Shown: piece by piece, positions 62,174 through 64,000 of the stretch
Layout of the letters: each line of letters starts with the position of its first letter
Numbering within the stretch: position 1 is the first letter of the stretch
Assembly (NCBI RefSeq): GCF_024198255.1
Contig: NZ_JAJVKW010000008.1
Location: forward strand, 310,001 to 374,000
Length of the DNA: 64,000 bases
Direction: 5' to 3'
Origin: Myxococcus guangdongensis
GTDB lineage: Bacteria; Myxococcota; Myxococcia; Myxococcales; Myxococcaceae
Position numbers and translations under genes: made by a program
Notes under the pieces: model-generated
Told to the model about the DNA's origin: nothing
What the model saw: only the letters and a program-made list of their open reading frames with translations
Databases searched by the model: none

Positions 62174-63814
62174 ATGACCTCCGTGCCCCCCGACGCCCCC
62201 GCCACGCCTCCTGACTACTGGCTGCTCGACGGGCTGCCCACCGCCGCGTCCGTCATCCGGGGAGAGCAGGTCCTGGTGGCCAACCAGGCCATGGCCTCGC
62301 TGCTGGGAATCTCCCTCGCGGAGCTGAAGTCCACGCCCGTCTCCGCCCACATCGCGCGTTTCATTCCCGCCGAGCACGGCTGGGTGGAGGCCTTCCACGA
62401 GGCGCTCGCCCGCGACGGCAACCGCCCCGAGCATCCCTTGTGGCTGCGCATGCGCCGCGCGGATGGACAGGAGCGCACGCTGACGGCGACGTACTCGCCC
62501 GGCGCGTCTCCCGACGAGACGGTGGTGCTGCTGCACGACGCGGGAGGCGAGGACACCGCGCGCAGGCTCACCGAGGCGCTGGGCGCCGCCACCAAGGAGT
62601 TGCTCCACGCGCGGGACGAGCACGAGGTCCTGGAGACGGCGGTGGAGGCCGTGCACCGTCAGGGCTTCTACGCGGCCATCCTCCTGGTGGAGGGCGACAC
62701 CTTCCGGCACGGGCCCATGCGGCAGGAGCCCGAAGTCGTCGCGCTGGCCGAGCGCCAGTACGGCATGCCCGTCACCGAGGTGCGGCTGCCGCTCAGCACC
62801 CTGCCCCACCTGGCGGAGGTGCTCTCACGGCGCAAGGCGGCCTTCCATCAGGACGCGCTCGGCGCGGCCCACCGCATCCACAGCAGCGAGGTCTTCGAGA
62901 ACATCCAGCGCGCCTATCCCCCTGGCATCCGCGCGCTCGACGCGCCCATCTTCGTGGAGGGTCAGCCCTTCGGCGTCCTCTCCGCGCAAGGCCTGGACCT
63001 CACGCCCGCCGCCGCGAGCACGCTGGAGCTGTTCGCGCAGATGGTGGGCGGCGTGCTGGAGAACGTGCGCCACCACCGCGTCGCCGTGCAGCGCCTGGAA
63101 GAGGTGTCACGGCTGCAGGACGAGCTGGTGGCGCAGGAGCGGTTGATGGTGTTGGGCGAGGCCGCGGGCGTGGTGGCGCACGAGGTGCGCAATCCCCTGG
63201 GCGCCATCCTCAACGCGGTGGCGGTGCTGCGGCGCGAGGCGCACCTGGGCCCCACGGGGCAGGCCGCGGTGGGCATGTTGGAGGAGGAGGCCATCCGGCT
63301 GGAGGACATCGTCCGCGACCTGCTGGACGTGGTGCGTCCGCTGGAGCCGAGGCCGCGGATGGTCCACCTGGGCGAGCTGGTGCGGCGCGCGCTGGGGCAG
63401 ATGCACGGCCCTCCGGACGCGCCCACGCTGCGCTTCACCGTGGACGAGGCCCCGGACACGCCGGAGCTGATGGGCGACGAGACGCTGCTCCAGCTCGCGG
63501 TGACGCACCTGGTGCGCAACGCCGTGCAGGCGTCGCCCCCGGGCGGACGCGTGAAGCTGCGCGTGGAGCCGGGCGACGAGGGCGTGATGCTGACCGTGGA
63601 GGACGAGGGCCCGGGCATCCCCGACGTGGACCCGCGCCGCGTCTTCGAGCCCTTCTTCCTCACGCGCGCCAACGGACGCGGGCTGGGGCTGGCCATCGTC
63701 AAGCGCGTGGTGCTGGCGCATGGCGGGCAGGTGCGCGCCAGTGGCCGGCCCAAGCGGGGCGCGCGCTTCGAGGTGGTGCTCCCGCTGGAGCCTACCCGTA
63801 GGTCTCCCGCCTGA
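62174..63814 (+). CDS. PAS-GAF sensor histidine kinase
   Basis: A 546-residue cytoplasmic kinase. Residues 15-115 form a PAS-like domain (SVIRGEQVLVANQAMASLLG), 125-320 a GAF-like domain (PIFVEGQPFGVLSAQGLDL), and then HisKA with the phospho-His in VVAHEVRNPLGA. The ATPase follows with LVRNAVQASPPGG (N box), DEGPGIP (G1) and GRGLGLAIVKR (G2). No transmembrane helix is seen. ATG 62174 is the chosen start; a GTG at 62102 gives a longer, Pro-rich N-terminus and cannot be excluded. It probably signals to the receiver and PilZ genes upstream. Confidence 0.92.
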   Translation: MTSVPPDAPATPPDYWLLDGLPTAASVIRGEQVLVANQAMASLLGISLAELKSTPVSAHIARFIPAEHGWVEAFHEALARDGNRPEHPLWLRMRRADGQERTLTATYSPGASPDETVVLLHDAGGEDTARRLTEALGAATKELLHARDEHEVLETAVEAVHRQGFYAAILLVEGDTFRHGPMRQEPEVVALAERQYGMPVTEVRLPLSTLPHLAEVLSRRKAAFHQDALGAAHRIHSSEVFENIQRAYPPGIRALDAPIFVEGQPFGVLSAQGLDLTPAAASTLELFAQMVGGVLENVRHHRVAVQRLEEVSRLQDELVAQERLMVLGEAAGVVAHEVRNPLGAILNAVAVLRREAHLGPTGQAAVGMLEEEAIRLEDIVRDLLDVVRPLEPRPRMVHLGELVRRALGQMHGPPDAPTLRFTVDEAPDTPELMGDETLLQLAVTHLVRNAVQASPPGGRVKLRVEPGDEGVMLTVEDEGPGIPDVDPRRVFEPFFLTRANGRGLGLAIVKRVVLAHGGQVRASGRPKRGARFEVVLPLEPTRRSPA

Positions 63815-64000
63815 TGCGCTTGTCATCGATGCCGAGCGCGTGGAGGTGGCCGAGCACCGTCTCCATGAAGCGCGGCGTCGCGGGCGTGCGCGTCTCCAGC
63901 GCCTTGCGTCGGTCCCACGGCGTAATCGCGGGGCCGCACGCGTAGACGAGGCACGTGTCGCGGTCCGGGATGAGCTCCTCGAGGAGCGCCTGGTGGACGC
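63792..64000 (-). CDS. Ferredoxin-reductase-like oxidoreductase, C-terminal part, partial
   Basis: The frame runs from the window edge to the stop at 63794-63792. The visible 68 residues include CLVYACGPAITPWDRR and a C-terminal block, FMETVLGHLHALGIDDKR, with a Tyr near the end (ETYG). This is the layout of the NAD(P)-binding end of FNR-type ferredoxin reductases. The stop lies 23 bp inside the 3' end of the histidine kinase, so the two transcripts overlap. The N-terminal domains are beyond the window. Confidence 0.65.
   Translation of the reverse strand, partial: VHQALLEELIPDRDTCLVYACGPAITPWDRRKALETRTPATPRFMETVLGHLHALGIDDKRIRRETYG

Overview
The window is GC-rich, densely packed DNA from a bacterial chromosome and most resembles a myxobacterium (Myxococcota, probably Myxococcaceae). 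This is inferred from gene content: a cytoplasmic Ser/Thr protein kinase with a Pro/Ser/Thr-rich tail, a GYF-like/J-like/PilZ signalling protein, large ASH-domain and kelch lipoproteins, a Thg1-like protein, and a lipoprotein/toxin/immunity operon of the Sit-like type seen in Myxococcus. I saw no tRNA or rRNA gene, insertion sequence, integrase or CRISPR array.

Layout. 0-5 kb: end of a GH114-like protein, an autoregulated-looking XRE/DUF2178 pair, an operon of corrinoid adenosyltransferase, epoxyqueuosine reductase and an EamA exporter (minus strand), and thyA-folA (plus strand). 5-11 kb: a cytochrome c/FTR1 iron permease, a glycine-rich exported protein, and a minus-strand pair of HD phosphohydrolase and Nudix-metallo-beta-lactamase fusion. 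11-20 kb: overlapping ATP-grasp and GNAT genes, two transglutaminase-like proteins, a DUF255 protein, a GT39-type glycosyltransferase, an NlpC/P60 hydrolase and a DUF350 membrane protein. 20-21.4 kb: a two-gene RNA-repair candidate, a T4 Pnk-like kinase followed by a Thg1-like 3'-5' polymerase. 21.7-33 kb: a secreted subtilase, a UPF1-like helicase, small proteins, an alpha/beta hydrolase, a 1002-residue ASH lipoprotein and a protein kinase.

33-48 kb: GFA-like protein, a ttcA/TerB/PhnD-like minus-strand operon, RNase D, an M1 aminopeptidase lipoprotein, an O-methyltransferase, a Cys-rich helical protein, a serine hydrolase, M32 carboxypeptidase, RF3, RidA and a helix-hairpin-helix protein. 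48-56 kb: a 14-repeat kelch lipoprotein, a three-gene ABC exporter, an Rsm22-like methyltransferase, a 63-residue protein and prolyl aminopeptidase. 56.9-58.9 kb: an overlapping lipoprotein/toxin/immunity operon. 58.9-64 kb: an M20 peptidase and a signalling cluster (receiver, PilZ protein, PAS-GAF histidine kinase) with a 37-residue membrane microprotein encoded antisense between them, then the end of a ferredoxin-reductase-like gene.

The best candidates for new biology are the Pnk-like/Thg1 pair, the lipoprotein/toxin/immunity operon, and the 37-residue microprotein. Many convergent gene pairs are separated by strong hairpins with no U-tract; in two cases the minus-strand stop codon lies at the hairpin loop.
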